Part shown: one piece after another, positions 1 through 8,472 of the stretch
Position numbering within the stretch: position 1 is the stretch's first letter
Layout: each line of letters opens with the position of its first letter
DNA from: Kineosporia succinea
GTDB lineage: Bacteria > Actinomycetota > Actinomycetes > Actinomycetales > Kineosporiaceae
DNA length: 64,000 bases
Assembly: GCF_030811555.1 (NCBI RefSeq)
Contig: NZ_JAUSQZ010000001.1
Location: forward strand, 5,825,241 to 5,889,240
Direction of reading: 5' to 3'
Position numbers and translations under genes: made by a program
The notes under the pieces: generated by a model
Database searches by the model: none
What the model was told of the DNA's origin: nothing
What the model saw: only the letters and a program-made list of their open reading frames with translations

Positions 1-607
1 CGGCCGGCACCATCTCCATCAGCACGCAGAACGCACCGGCCTGCTGGGCGGCCAGGGCGTCGGCGAGCACCCGCTCGGACGCGTCGCCGCGGCCCTGCAC
101 CCGGTAGCCGCCGAGCGCGTGCTCGTACTGCGGGGTGAAGCCGATGTGCGCGCAGACCGGGATGCCGCCGTCGGTCAGGCGTTTGATCTGGGGGGCCATG
201 GCGGCGCCGCCCTCGAGCTTGACCGCGGCCACCCCGGCCTCTTTCATGAACCGGGCCGCGGTGTCCCAGGCCTGCTCGGGGGAGCCCTGGTAGGAGCCGA
301 ACGGCAGATCGCCCATCACCAGCGCACGTTTCGCGTTCTGGGCCACGGCCCGGGCCAGCGGGATCAGCTCGTCGACGGTGACCGGCAGGGAGGTGCGGTG
401 GCCGTAGACGTTGTTGCCCGCGGAGTCTCCGACGAGCAGCACGTCGATGCCGGCCTCGTCGAAGATCTGCGCGGTGTACATGTCGTAGGCGGTGAGCATC
501 GTGAACTTCTCACCGCGGCGCTTCATCTCGCCCAGGTGGTGGGTGCGCACCCGCTTCGGGACCGGCCGGGTGCTTCCGTAGGGGGTGGGTTCTTCGGTGT
601 TCGCCAT
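1..607 (-). CDS. panB: 3-methyl-2-oxobutanoate hydroxymethyltransferase, N-terminal part (cut by window edge)
   Basis: The reverse strand encodes the first about 202 residues of PanB, which transfers a hydroxymethyl group from methylene-tetrahydrofolate to 3-methyl-2-oxobutanoate in pantothenate (CoA) synthesis in the cytoplasm. Visible family motifs are KFTMLTAYD near residue 34, the metal/substrate segment [25 protein letters not shown] and [10 protein letters not shown], ending in [11 protein letters not shown] at the window edge. The ATG lies at 605-607. The C-terminal third is outside the window. It is read away from the GntR gene 14 bp upstream on the same strand, but nothing links the two functionally. 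The identification is secure. Confidence 0.95.
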   Translation of the reverse strand, partial: MANTEEPTPYGSTRPVPKRVRTHHLGEMKRRGEKFTMLTAYDMYTAQIFDEAGIDVLLVGDSAGNNVYGHRTSLPVTVDELIPLARAVAQNAKRALVMGDLPFGSYQGSPEQAWDTAARFMKEAGVAAVKLEGGAAMAPQIKRLTDGGIPVCAHIGFTPQYEHALGGYRVQGRGDASERVLADALAAQQAGAFCVLMEMVPA

Positions 608-621
608 CGAAACAGTCTTTC

Positions 622-1359
622 CTAGCGGGATTCGTCGTCGAGCGTGGGCAGGAGGCGCTCGGTCGCGGAGGTCATGTGCCGGCGCATCGCCTCGGCCGCG
701 GCGATCGGGTCGTGGGCCTCGAGGCCGGCCAGGATCGCGCGGTGCTCGGCCAGGGTGAGCCGGGCGTGGTCGTCGTCGTTGAGGGCGCGCTCGACCCAGA
801 CCCGGATGAGGGAGCGGACGCTCTGGAGGGTGTCGCGCAGCAGGACGTTGTCGGCGCCGGAGGCCAGTTCGTGGTGGAAGAGCATGTCCGCGGTGACGAA
901 ACGGTGGTAGTCGCCGAGGCTGTTCTCCATCGTCTCGGTGTGCTCGCGCAGCGCTGTCAGTGACGTGTCGCTGATGCGCGTCGCGGCCAGCAGCGCCGCC
1001 TGCGTCTCCAGGCCCTGACGGACCTCGATGAGCTCCCGGGTCTTGTCCGAGTGCAGCAGGATTCCCCAGGACAGGGTCTGGGGGAGCAGCTCGGACGTTC
1101 CGCCGGACAGGTACGTTCCCGAGCCCGGGCGCACCGTGACGATGCCCAGGATCTCCAGCGCCGCCAGGGCTTCCCGCACCGCCGAGCGCCCCACGCCCAT
1201 GTGCGTGGCGAGCTGACGCTCGGGAGGCAACCTGTCACCCTCGGCCAGCGAACCACTGGCTATGTAGTCCAGAAGGCGTCTTGTGACTTCGGCCATCGCC
1301 GTGGAGCTCTTGATCGTGCCCCCGAACGCGGAATCCAGTCCGCGTGAGTTGTCAACCAC
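622..1359 (-). CDS. GntR family transcriptional regulator (FadR subfamily, FCD domain)
   Basis: A 245-residue cytoplasmic DNA-binding regulator. Residues about 22-85 form the winged helix ([20 protein letters not shown], then the wing GSGTYL). Residues about 95-235 form the helical FCD effector domain, with the usual metal/ligand signature seen as [18 protein letters not shown] and RRHM. The GTG at 1357-1359 gives the full-length protein; an internal ATG at residue 22 is a less likely alternative. It is divergent from the MFS-kinase-isomerase operon at 1,481-7,559 and separated from it by two palindromes, so it is inferred to be the substrate-responsive repressor of that operon and of itself. 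The ligand is unknown. Confidence 0.9.
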   Translation of the reverse strand: MVDNSRGLDSAFGGTIKSSTAMAEVTRRLLDYIASGSLAEGDRLPPERQLATHMGVGRSAVREALAALEILGIVTVRPGSGTYLSGGTSELLPQTLSWGILLHSDKTRELIEVRQGLETQAALLAATRISDTSLTALREHTETMENSLGDYHRFVTADMLFHHELASGADNVLLRDTLQSVRSLIRVWVERALNDDDHARLTLAEHRAILAGLEAHDPIAAAEAMRRHMTSATERLLPTLDDESR

Positions 1360-1372
1360 GCACGGAGCCTAT

Positions 1373-1406
1373 CAACCGGTTGTCCAAAATTGGTCAACCG
1401 GTTGAC
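1373..1406. promoter_or_regulatory. Tandem palindromic operators for the GntR regulator
   Basis: Two copies of CAACCGGTTG (1373-1382 and 1395-1404) lie 22 bp apart centre to centre, so on the same helix face. The second extends to the perfect 14-mer GTCAACCGGTTGAC (1393-1406). A weaker half-site (GTTGTCAACC) overlaps the regulator start near 1348. FadR-type GntR proteins bind such short palindromes. The position between the divergent regulator and operon makes them the obvious operator pair. Confidence 0.75.
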
Positions 1407-1480
1407 AGGTGGACCGGACAGCACCACGATGTGCCAAGTCCGCAGATGCCCGCCCCCTGCGCCCTCATAGGAGAGGCTCG

Positions 1481-2863
1481 ATGACGACGACGTCTTCCGA
1501 TCAGTCGCAAAGCGACGTGGCCAAGTCGGCCATCAAGAAGGTCACGGTCCGGCTCGTGCCGTTCGTCGCCGTGATGTTCTTCATCAACTACCTGGACCGG
1601 TCCGCGATCGGCTTCGCCGGCCCCAACGGCATGGAAGCCGACCTGGGCCTGACGGCCGCGCAGTACGGATTCGCGTCCGGGATCTTCTTCGTCGGGTACA
1701 TCCTGCTGGAAGTCCCCAGCAACATGGCCCTGCACAAGTTCGGCGCCCGGGTCTGGCTGGCCCGGATCATGATCACGTGGGGCATCGTCGCGGTGCTGTT
1801 CACCTGGGTGAACTCCTACGCCCAGCTCTCGTGGCTGCGGTTCGCCCTCGGTATCGCCGAGGCCGGGTTCTTCCCCGGCGCGATCCTGTACCTGAGCCTG
1901 TGGGTGCCGGCCCGTTACCGCGCCCGCACGCTCGGCCTGTTCTACCTGGCCCAGCCGCTCACCAGCATCATCGGCGCCCCGCTGGCCGGCTGGCTGATGA
2001 CGCACGACGGGGCCTTCTTCGGCCTCGAGGGCTGGCGCTTCATGTTCCTCATGGTCGGTCTGCCCGCGGTGATCATGGGTGTCGTGGCCTGGTTCTACCT
2101 GGTCGACGACCCGAACAAGGTCAAGTGGCTGACCCCGGCCGAGCGCGAGTGGCTGACCAGCGAGCTCGCCGCCGAGGCCAAGGACAAGGCCGGCGCCGAC
2201 TCGACCAAGGAGTCCGGCCACGGTCTGGCCGCCCTGAAGACGGCGTTCACCACGCCCCGCGTGTGGGCCCTGGCCGTCATCTACTTCGGCTTCATCTACG
2301 GCCTGTACACGCTCGCGTTCTTCCTGCCGACGATCATCGGTGACTTCGCCGAGCAGTACGACACCTCGTTCGGCCTGGTGCAGAAGGGCCTGATCACGGC
2401 CATCCCGTACGTGCCCGCCGCGATCGTGCTCTACCTGGTCTCGCAGCACGTCACCAGGAACGGCCTGAAGACGTACCACATCGCGGTTCCCGCCTTCACC
2501 GGCGCCGTGAGCGTGCCGCTGGCCCTGTTCGCCGGTTCGCCGGCGCTGACGATCGCCTGCATCGCCGTCACGGCCTGCTCGATCTTCGCGGCGCTGCCGA
2601 ACTTCTGGACGCTGCCCACGCAGTTCCTCACCGGTGCCGCCGCCGCGGCCGGTATCGCCCTGATCAACACCTGGGGCAACCTGGCCGGTTTCGCCGCCCC
2701 CTACGTCACCGGCTGGATCCGGGACGCGAACGACGGCGACCTGAAGCTGGCGATGTTCGTCGTCGGCGCCGCGATGCTCCTGTCCTGCCTGACGATGCTG
2801 GGCCTGGCCCGCAGCGGCCGGGTCGACCCCGCCGAGCGCGTCCCGGTCCAGGCCGGGCACTGA
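1481..2863 (+). CDS. MFS transporter, anion:cation symporter (ACS)-like
   Basis: A 460-residue, roughly 12-helix inner-membrane permease. The first helix carries FINYLDRSAIGFA, and helices 4-5 carry GIAEAGFFPGAILYLSLW followed by RYRART, typical of the tartrate/glucarate/phthalate ACS family of sugar-acid and polyol-type importers. An in-frame start upstream at 1409 exists, but the ATG at 1481 has a good AGGAGAGG ribosome site 5-8 bp ahead and is chosen. It is the first gene of the operon, directly behind the GntR operators, so it is the likely importer of the inducing substrate, probably a four-carbon polyol or ketose (inference from the downstream enzymes). Confidence 0.88.
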   Translation: MTTTSSDQSQSDVAKSAIKKVTVRLVPFVAVMFFINYLDRSAIGFAGPNGMEADLGLTAAQYGFASGIFFVGYILLEVPSNMALHKFGARVWLARIMITWGIVAVLFTWVNSYAQLSWLRFALGIAEAGFFPGAILYLSLWVPARYRARTLGLFYLAQPLTSIIGAPLAGWLMTHDGAFFGLEGWRFMFLMVGLPAVIMGVVAWFYLVDDPNKVKWLTPAEREWLTSELAAEAKDKAGADSTKESGHGLAALKTAFTTPRVWALAVIYFGFIYGLYTLAFFLPTIIGDFAEQYDTSFGLVQKGLITAIPYVPAAIVLYLVSQHVTRNGLKTYHIAVPAFTGAVSVPLALFAGSPALTIACIAVTACSIFAALPNFWTLPTQFLTGAAAAAGIALINTWGNLAGFAAPYVTGWIRDANDGDLKLAMFVVGAAMLLSCLTMLGLARSGRVDPAERVPVQAGH

Positions 2864-2945
2864 GGCCCCGGGCCCGCAACGCCACGCACGGCCGGTGCCG
2901 GCCACCGGCGTCCTGAATCAGCTGTAACTCCGGAGGAAAACTGTC

Positions 2946-4661
2946 ATGACTCGCTTGGTCAACGATCCGGCGGCCTTCGCCGACGAGATGACCGAGGGCT
3001 TCGTCGCCGCTCACGCCGACCGGGTGTGCGCCGTGCCCGGGGGCGTCGTTCGCGCCACCGAGGCCCCGGCCGGCCAGGTCGCCGTGGTCATCGGTGGCGG
3101 GTCGGGTCACTACCCCGCGTTCGCGGGACTGGTGGGCCCGGGTCTGGCCGACGGTGCCGTTCTCGGCAACGTGTTCGCGTCACCGTCGGCGCAGCAGGTG
3201 CACAGCGTCGGCCGGGCGGCCGAGCGGGGCGGGGGCATCCTGCTCAGCTACGGCAACTACGCCGGTGACTGCCTGAACTTCGACGCGGCGACGGAACGCC
3301 TGCAGGGCAACGGGATCGCCGTGCGGACGGTCCGGGTCACGGACGACATCGCCAGCGCCCCCGTCGCCGAGCGCCACAAGCGCCGCGGCATCGCGGGCGA
3401 CCTGGTGGTCTTCAAGATCGCCGGGGCCGCCGCCGCGAAGGGCCACGACCTCGACCAGGTCACGGCCCTGGCCCAGCGGGCCAACGACCTCACCCGCACC
3501 ATCGGCGTCGCGTTCTCCGGGTGCACGCTGCCCGGGGCGTCCGAGCCGCTGTTCACCGTGCCGGAGGGCCGCATGGCGGTCGGGCTGGGCATCCACGGTG
3601 AGCCGGGTCTGGAAGAGGTCGAGCTGCCCAGCGCCGACGGCCTCGCCCGGATCCTGGTGGAGAAGCTGCTGGCCGAGCTGCCCGAGGGTGTGACGGCCCG
3701 CGGTGGCCGGGCCGCGGTGCTGCTCAACGGCCTCGGCACGGTCAAGCACGAAGAGCTCTTCGTGACCTACCGCAAGGTGGCGCAGCTGCTCGAGGAGGCC
3801 GGCATCACCGCCGTCGGCCCCGAGGTGGGCGAGCTGTGCACCAGTTTCGACATGGCCGGGGTCTCGCTGACCCTCGCCTGGCTGGACGCCGAGCTGGAGG
3901 AACTGTGGCTCGCGCCCGCCGACAGCCCGGCGTTCCGGCGGGGTTCCGTGGTCTCGGGTCCTCGTCGCTCGTTGGTGACGGCCTCTGAGGATGTCGAGGA
4001 GATCGCCCCCACCACCGACGAGTCCCGCGAAGCAGCCGCGGTTCTCGTCGATCTCCTGAACGCGGTCGAGAACACCATCGACACCAATGTCGACGAGCTG
4101 GGCCGCATCGACGCGATCGCCGGGGACGGCGACCACGGCATCGGCATGCAGCGCGGGATCCGCGCGGCCGCGGCCGCCGGACGCGAGGCCTACGCGGCCG
4201 GGGCGGGTGCCGGCTCGGTGCTCACCACTGCCGCCGACGCCTGGGCCGACCGCGCCGGGGGTACCTCCGGGGCGCTGTGGGGGCTGGCCCTGCGCCGCAT
4301 CGGCATGCGCATCGGCGACATCGACGTGCCCGACACGATCACCCTGGCCGAGGCCCTGCACGCCGCCCGCGAGGGCATCACCGAGACCGGGGGCGCGCAG
4401 ATCGGTGACAAGACGCTGGTCGACGTGCTCATCCCGCTCGACGAGACCTTCAGTGCGGCAGCTGTTTCCGGTGCTTCCGGTCTGGAGGCCGCCGGTGCCG
4501 CCGCCGAGGCCGGCGAGAAGGCCGCCGAGGGCACCAGCCACCTGATCCCCAAGGCCGGTCGCGCCCGCACCCACGCCGAGCGCAGTCTCGGCACCCCCGA
4601 CGCCGGTGCGGTCTCGCTCAGCCTGGTCGCCCGCACCGTTCACACCACCCTCACCCAGTAA
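2946..4661 (+). CDS. Dihydroxyacetone/erythrulose kinase family protein, fused DhaK-DhaL
   Basis: A 571-residue ATP-dependent ketose kinase. The DhaK half (residues 1 to about 330) has GGGSGHYPAF (50-59) and GIHGEPG, whose His217 forms the covalent hemiaminal with the ketose carbonyl. The DhaL half (about 365-570) has the ATP/Mg loop GDGDHG near residue 393 and GGTSGALWG. Start ATG has GGAGG 8 bp upstream. In Mycobacterium smegmatis, members of this family phosphorylate D- or L-erythrulose (DerK, LerK); the two isomerases just downstream fit that use better than dihydroxyacetone or glycerone metabolism. The stereospecificity cannot be read from sequence. Confidence 0.9.
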   Translation: MTRLVNDPAAFADEMTEGFVAAHADRVCAVPGGVVRATEAPAGQVAVVIGGGSGHYPAFAGLVGPGLADGAVLGNVFASPSAQQVHSVGRAAERGGGILLSYGNYAGDCLNFDAATERLQGNGIAVRTVRVTDDIASAPVAERHKRRGIAGDLVVFKIAGAAAAKGHDLDQVTALAQRANDLTRTIGVAFSGCTLPGASEPLFTVPEGRMAVGLGIHGEPGLEEVELPSADGLARILVEKLLAELPEGVTARGGRAAVLLNGLGTVKHEELFVTYRKVAQLLEEAGITAVGPEVGELCTSFDMAGVSLTLAWLDAELEELWLAPADSPAFRRGSVVSGPRRSLVTASEDVEEIAPTTDESREAAAVLVDLLNAVENTIDTNVDELGRIDAIAGDGDHGIGMQRGIRAAAAAGREAYAAGAGAGSVLTTAADAWADRAGGTSGALWGLALRRIGMRIGDIDVPDTITLAEALHAAREGITETGGAQIGDKTLVDVLIPLDETFSAAAVSGASGLEAAGAAAEAGEKAAEGTSHLIPKAGRARTHAERSLGTPDAGAVSLSLVARTVHTTLTQ

Positions 4662-4682
4662 AGAAGTTAGGTGGATCCCGCA

Positions 4683-5144
4683 ATGAGCAAGCTCCGCATC
4701 GTGGTCGGCGCCGACGAGGCCGGTTTCGACTACAAGGAAGCCCTGAAGGCCGATCTGCTGGCCAGCGGCCTGGTCGACTCGGTCGTCGACGTGGCCGAGA
4801 GCCGCGACGAGCCGTACCCGGACGTGGCCATCGCCGCCGGTCAGCTCATCGCCTCGGGCCAGGCCGACCGCGCGCTGCTGGTGTGCGGCACCGGTCTGGG
4901 CGTGGCCATCGCGGCCAACAAGGTTCCCGGCATCCGCGCCGTCACCGCGCACGACAGCTTCTCGGTGGAGCGCTCGATCCTGAGCAACAACGCGCAGGTG
5001 CTGACCTTCGGCCAGCGCGTGGTCGGCCTGGAGCTGGCCCGCCGCCTCGCCAAGGAGTGGCTGACCTACACGTTCGACGACTCCTCGGCCTCCGCCGGCA
5101 AGGTCAGCCGGATCAGCGCCTACGAGGACGCCAACGCCAAATGA
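4683..5144 (+). CDS. RpiB/LacAB-type sugar-phosphate isomerase (DerI-like)
   Basis: A 153-residue cytoplasmic isomerase of the RpiB fold. The proton-transfer Cys68 in [14 protein letters not shown] and the ring-opening His90 in TAHDSFS are present, and [10 protein letters not shown] closes the active site. The ATG at 4683 is preferred over an in-frame GTG at 4671 because the AGGTGG site is 8 bp ahead of it. DerI, the D-erythrulose-4-phosphate isomerase of mycobacterial tetritol catabolism, is of this family, and the position after a DhaK-type kinase supports that role. A ribose-5-phosphate or allose-type function cannot be excluded. The stop overlaps the next ATG (ATGA). Confidence 0.88.
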   Translation: MSKLRIVVGADEAGFDYKEALKADLLASGLVDSVVDVAESRDEPYPDVAIAAGQLIASGQADRALLVCGTGLGVAIAANKVPGIRAVTAHDSFSVERSILSNNAQVLTFGQRVVGLELARRLAKEWLTYTFDDSSASAGKVSRISAYEDANAK

Positions 5145-5899
5145 GCCGGACCTTCGGCGTGAGCCTCAAGATGTACATGGGCTACGACCAGACGCTGCGC
5201 TGGTGCCGGGACGTGGCCGCCACCTGCGGTGACCACCCGGTGCTGCAGGACGGCTCGACGCGGCTGTTCATCGCCCCGACCTTCCCGGCGGTGCCGGCGG
5301 CGCGGGAGATCTTCCGCGGCACGCCGATCGCGGTCGGCGCGCAGAACCTGGCCGAGGCCGACTCCGGTGCGTTCACCGGCGAGGTCGGCGGTCCGGTGCT
5401 GCGCGAGGCCGGAGCCCTGTACGTCGAGGTGGGTCACGCCGAACGGCGCCGTCTGTACGGTGAGGACGAGAACGTCGTCGCCGCGAAGACCGCGGCCGCG
5501 CTGCGCAACGGCCTGGTGCCGGTGCTGTGCATCGGTGAGCCCGAGCCGGTTTCGGCCGAGGAGGCCGCCGCCGAGTGCGTGCGTCAGCTGGTCAGCGCCC
5601 TGCAGACCAGCGACCGGCGGGGTCTGGGCGGCAACGTCGTCGTGGCCTACGAGCCGATCTGGGCGATCGGCGCCGCGGAACCGGCCGGGGACGGGCACAT
5701 CTCGGCCGTCTGCGCGGCCCTGCGCGAGGCGATCGCCAAGCGTCCCGGGCACCCCGACAGCAACGTGATCTACGGCGGCAGCGCCGGCCCGGGTCTGTAC
5801 TCGCGGCTCGGCGGCAGCGTGGACGGCGTGTTCCTGGGCCGTTTCGCGCACGACCCGCAGGCACTGAAGGCCGTACTGGACGAAGGGCTGGCAGCATGA
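5141..5899 (+). CDS. Triosephosphate isomerase-like protein (LerI-like)
   Basis: A 252-residue TIM barrel. The catalytic set is complete: Lys10, His99 (VEVGHAERR) and Glu171 ([10 protein letters not shown]), plus the phosphate loops YGGSAGPG and [10 protein letters not shown]. The N-terminal motif is SLKMYM rather than the NWKMN-type motif of glycolytic enzymes, as expected for the side branch that contains L-erythrulose-1-phosphate isomerase (LerI). The ATG overlaps the previous stop. A housekeeping TpiA is unlikely given this operon of kinase, RpiB-like isomerase and importer. Inferred reaction: L-erythrulose 1-phosphate to D-erythrulose 4-phosphate. Confidence 0.88.
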   Translation: MSRTFGVSLKMYMGYDQTLRWCRDVAATCGDHPVLQDGSTRLFIAPTFPAVPAAREIFRGTPIAVGAQNLAEADSGAFTGEVGGPVLREAGALYVEVGHAERRRLYGEDENVVAAKTAAALRNGLVPVLCIGEPEPVSAEEAAAECVRQLVSALQTSDRRGLGGNVVVAYEPIWAIGAAEPAGDGHISAVCAALREAIAKRPGHPDSNVIYGGSAGPGLYSRLGGSVDGVFLGRFAHDPQALKAVLDEGLAA

Positions 5900-6705
5900 G
5901 CACGACGATCGGCCTGAGCACCTACTCGTTCTTCTGGCAGTGGCACGCGGAGACCGTGGCCGAGCCGATCACGCTCACCGGCATGATCGACAAGACCGCC
6001 GCGCTGGGTGCCACCCTGCTGCAGATCTGCGACTACCCGCTGATCGAGTCGTACACCGACGAGGAACTGAGAATCCTCAAGGCGTACGGTGACTCGAAGG
6101 GTGTCACGTTCGAGCTCGGCACCCGCGGGGTCACCCCCGAGCACCTGGCGCTGTACCTGCGCCTGGCGCAGGCGCTGGACGTGACCCTGGTGCGCAGCAT
6201 GCTCTACACGGCCACCTCGCGTCCCACTGCTTCCGAAGCGGAACAGATGCTTAAGGACGCGGTGGTCGGGTACGAGGCGGTGGGTGTCACTCTCGCTCTG
6301 GAGACGTACGAGCAGGTGTCCTCCTCTGTCCTCGTCGACATCGTGACCGCGGTCGGCTCGCCGAACCTCGGCATCTGCCTGGACCCGGCCAACTGCGTGG
6401 CCGCCCTCGAGCACCCGGCCGACGTGGTGCGCCGCACCGCGCCCCTGGTGAAGAACATTCACGTGAAGGACTTCTCGTTCAGCCGTCGTGACGGCTGGGT
6501 CGGCTTCACCCTGGCCTCCTGCCCGCTGGGTGAGGGGCAGCTGGACTACCACGGCATGATCGCCGCCGTCGGCCCGGCCGAGAAGAACATCAACCAGATC
6601 ATCGAGCACTGGGTGCCGTGGCAGGGAGACAGCGCCACGACCATCGCGCTCGAAGACGCCTGGACCTCTAAAAATCTGGAAACCCTGAGGAGTTACGCGA
6701 AATGA
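5896..6705 (+). CDS. TIM-barrel sugar (phosphate) isomerase/epimerase
   Basis: A 269-residue protein of the xylose-isomerase-like AP endonuclease 2 family. Candidate metal ligands are Glu in LALETYEQ, Asp in CLDPAN, His in NIHVKDF and Glu in IALEDAW, in the correct order along the barrel. The ATG overlaps the TIM-like gene stop (ATGA), so it is translationally coupled. Family members epimerise or isomerise ketoses and inosose-type compounds. The known erythrulose pathway does not need a third isomerase, so this gene and the next suggest an added branch, for example entry of another stereoisomer or a branched or oxidised sugar. Substrate unknown. Confidence 0.85.
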   Translation: MSTTIGLSTYSFFWQWHAETVAEPITLTGMIDKTAALGATLLQICDYPLIESYTDEELRILKAYGDSKGVTFELGTRGVTPEHLALYLRLAQALDVTLVRSMLYTATSRPTASEAEQMLKDAVVGYEAVGVTLALETYEQVSSSVLVDIVTAVGSPNLGICLDPANCVAALEHPADVVRRTAPLVKNIHVKDFSFSRRDGWVGFTLASCPLGEGQLDYHGMIAAVGPAEKNINQIIEHWVPWQGDSATTIALEDAWTSKNLETLRSYAK

Positions 6706-7559
6706 GCGACAAGCAGCTGACCATCGCCGTCATCGGCGCCGGTGGCAAGATGGGCATGCGGGTCTCCAACAACCTGCAGCGCAGCAGCCACACCGTGTTC
6801 TACGTCGAGAACGGCGAGGCCGGTAAGGCGCGCACCCTCGAGGCCGGCCGTGAGCTGTCCGAGGCCGCGGACGCCGTCAAGAACGCCGACGTCGTCATCC
6901 TGTCGGTCCCCGACATCGCGCTCGGCCCGGTCTCGGCCGAGATCGTGCCGCAGGTCAACCCGGGCACCGTCGTGCTGACGCTCGACCCGGCCGCCGCGTA
7001 CGCGAACCTGCTCTTCCGCCGTGACGACATCGAGTACGTCGTGGCCCACCCGTGCCACCCGTCGGTGTTCCTGCAGCGCAAGACCCAGGCCGAGCTCGAC
7101 GACACCTTCGGTGGCATCGCCGCCGCCCAGGACGTCGTCGCCGCGATCGAGTCCGGCGACGCCGAGAAGCAGGCCATCGCCGAAGAGGTCATCAAGCTCA
7201 TGTACGCCCCGGTGCTGGACGTGCACTGGGTGACCGTCAAGCAGCTGGCCTACCTCGAGCCCACCCTGGTCGAGGTCGTCGCCTGCATGATCGGTGACCT
7301 GCTCAACGAGGCGCTGCTCGAGACCGTCAACAAGGTCGGTGTGCCCGAGCCCGCCGCCCGCGCCATGCTCATGGGTCACGTGCAGGTCGCCCTGGCCAAC
7401 GGCCTGCGGGGCGACAACCCGTTCTCCGACGCGTGCCTCATCGCGATGGACTACGGTCGTGAGAAGCTCATCAAGGACGACTGGAAGAGCATCTTCGACG
7501 ACACCGAGCTGGACAACGTGCTCAAGCAGATGCTGCACCTGGACCACATCCACCGCTGA
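6702..7559 (+). CDS. Rossmann-fold dehydrogenase with 6-phosphogluconate-dehydrogenase-like C-terminal domain
   Basis: A 285-residue NAD(P)-dependent oxidoreductase. Residues 7-20 carry the dinucleotide motif GAGGKMGMRVS, followed by ADVVILSVPD. The C-terminal half is an all-helical domain of the PGDH_C type (LNEALLETVNKVGVPEPAARAM). This architecture occurs in carbohydrate-acid and apionate-type operons; no specific substrate is recognised. It overlaps the epimerase stop (ATGA) and is the last gene before the terminator at 7,625. It could supply the oxidation step that the operon otherwise lacks, since no polyol dehydrogenase of the usual SDR or MDR type is present. Confidence 0.8.
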   Translation: MSDKQLTIAVIGAGGKMGMRVSNNLQRSSHTVFYVENGEAGKARTLEAGRELSEAADAVKNADVVILSVPDIALGPVSAEIVPQVNPGTVVLTLDPAAAYANLLFRRDDIEYVVAHPCHPSVFLQRKTQAELDDTFGGIAAAQDVVAAIESGDAEKQAIAEEVIKLMYAPVLDVHWVTVKQLAYLEPTLVEVVACMIGDLLNEALLETVNKVGVPEPAARAMLMGHVQVALANGLRGDNPFSDACLIAMDYGREKLIKDDWKSIFDDTELDNVLKQMLHLDHIHR

Positions 7560-7624
7560 TCGGCGGCTGATCCGCTCCATCCCCCAGAACGGGCCGTCTG
7601 CACTGCACAGCCGGCCTGGCACGA

Positions 7625-7664
7625 CCGAGGGCCTTCCTTCCCCGACCGGGAGGAAGGCCCTCGG
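7625..7664. terminator. Rho-independent-like hairpin closing the six-gene operon
   Basis: A perfect 14-bp stem CCGAGGGCCTTCCT / AGGAAGGCCCTCGG (7625-7638 and 7651-7664) with a 12-nt loop, 65 bp after the last operon stop. There is no long T tract, as is common in actinomycetes. Confidence 0.8.
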
Positions 7665-7737
7665 CCTTTGGCGAGTTTCCCCGGAACGGCGGTGCGTGTC
7701 CCGCTAGGTTGGGGGCACTCGACGCGAAGGAGAACCC

Positions 7738-8319
7738 GTGGGCAAGGTCGTCCTGTACGCGTCGGTGTCGGTCGACGGTTTCGTCGCCGACGAGAACGAC
7801 CAGCCCGGGCCCCTGTTCGAGTGGCTGGTCAGTGGTGACGTCCCGCTCGACGCGAGCGGCCAGCTGAAGGTGTCGCAGGCGTCCTACGACTGGACCCGTC
7901 CGTACTGGGACCGGATCGGGGTGACGATCGCCGGGCGCCACGTCTTCGACCTGACCGGCGGCTGGGACGGCAAGCCCCCCAGCGGCATCGATCACGTGGT
8001 CGTCGTGACGCACCGGCCGCCGCCCGGTGGCTGGGACCCCGGGGCGCCGTTCCACTTCGTCGACGGCGTTCGGGCGGCCGTGGCCCGGGCGCAGGAACTG
8101 GCGGGTGAGCGCATCGTCGAGGTCTCGGCCGGTGACGTCGGGGGTCAGGTGCTGGCCGCGGGCCTGGTCGACGAGGTGCGCATGGATGTCGTCCCCGTCG
8201 TGTTCGGTTCGGGCAAGCACTTCTTCGGGGCGGTCGACGCGCAGCACCGGCTGGGCGACCCGGACGCGGTGATCCAGGGGCAGCGTGTGCTCCACCTGCG
8301 GTACCCGGTGCGCCGCTGA
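7738..8319 (+). CDS. Dihydrofolate reductase-fold protein (RibD C-terminal domain)
   Basis: A 193-residue single-domain RibD_C/DHFR-like reductase. It begins KVVLYASVSVDGFVADEND, the family signature, then GRHVFDLTGGW and VVVTHRPP (NADPH-binding strand) and ends with VVPVVFGSGKHFFG. The GTG start has GAAGGAGA 6 bp ahead. Family members reduce pyrimidine intermediates or xenobiotic-type substrates with NADPH; the true substrate here is unknown. It stands alone between the operon terminator and a convergent TetR gene. Confidence 0.85.
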   Translation: MGKVVLYASVSVDGFVADENDQPGPLFEWLVSGDVPLDASGQLKVSQASYDWTRPYWDRIGVTIAGRHVFDLTGGWDGKPPSGIDHVVVVTHRPPPGGWDPGAPFHFVDGVRAAVARAQELAGERIVEVSAGDVGGQVLAAGLVDEVRMDVVPVVFGSGKHFFGAVDAQHRLGDPDAVIQGQRVLHLRYPVRR

Positions 8320-8472
8320 GCCCGGCCACCTCTGTGCTCCGGCGGCCCGGTCCGCCCGGCCCGGCCTGACCACGCCACGATCGCCGGCCTCGGGGGCCGG
8401 GTCACGACCACACCCGCCCGGCCACCCGGAACCCGCCGGGCCGCGACCAGAGGTGAGACCGCGCGTCCGCCC

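Noticed and set aside
1394-2905. A 503-codon open frame antisense to the MFS transporter
   Set aside because: Its composition (Gly/Arg/Asp/Gln-rich, no domain) is that of a shadow created by strong G/C third-position bias in the true gene. The same holds for 3180-4952 antisense to the kinase and many others.
5141-5899. Glycolytic triosephosphate isomerase
   Set aside because: Catalytic residues fit, but the N-terminal motif is SLKMYM and the gene is coupled to an RpiB-like isomerase and a sugar epimerase rather than gap/pgk.
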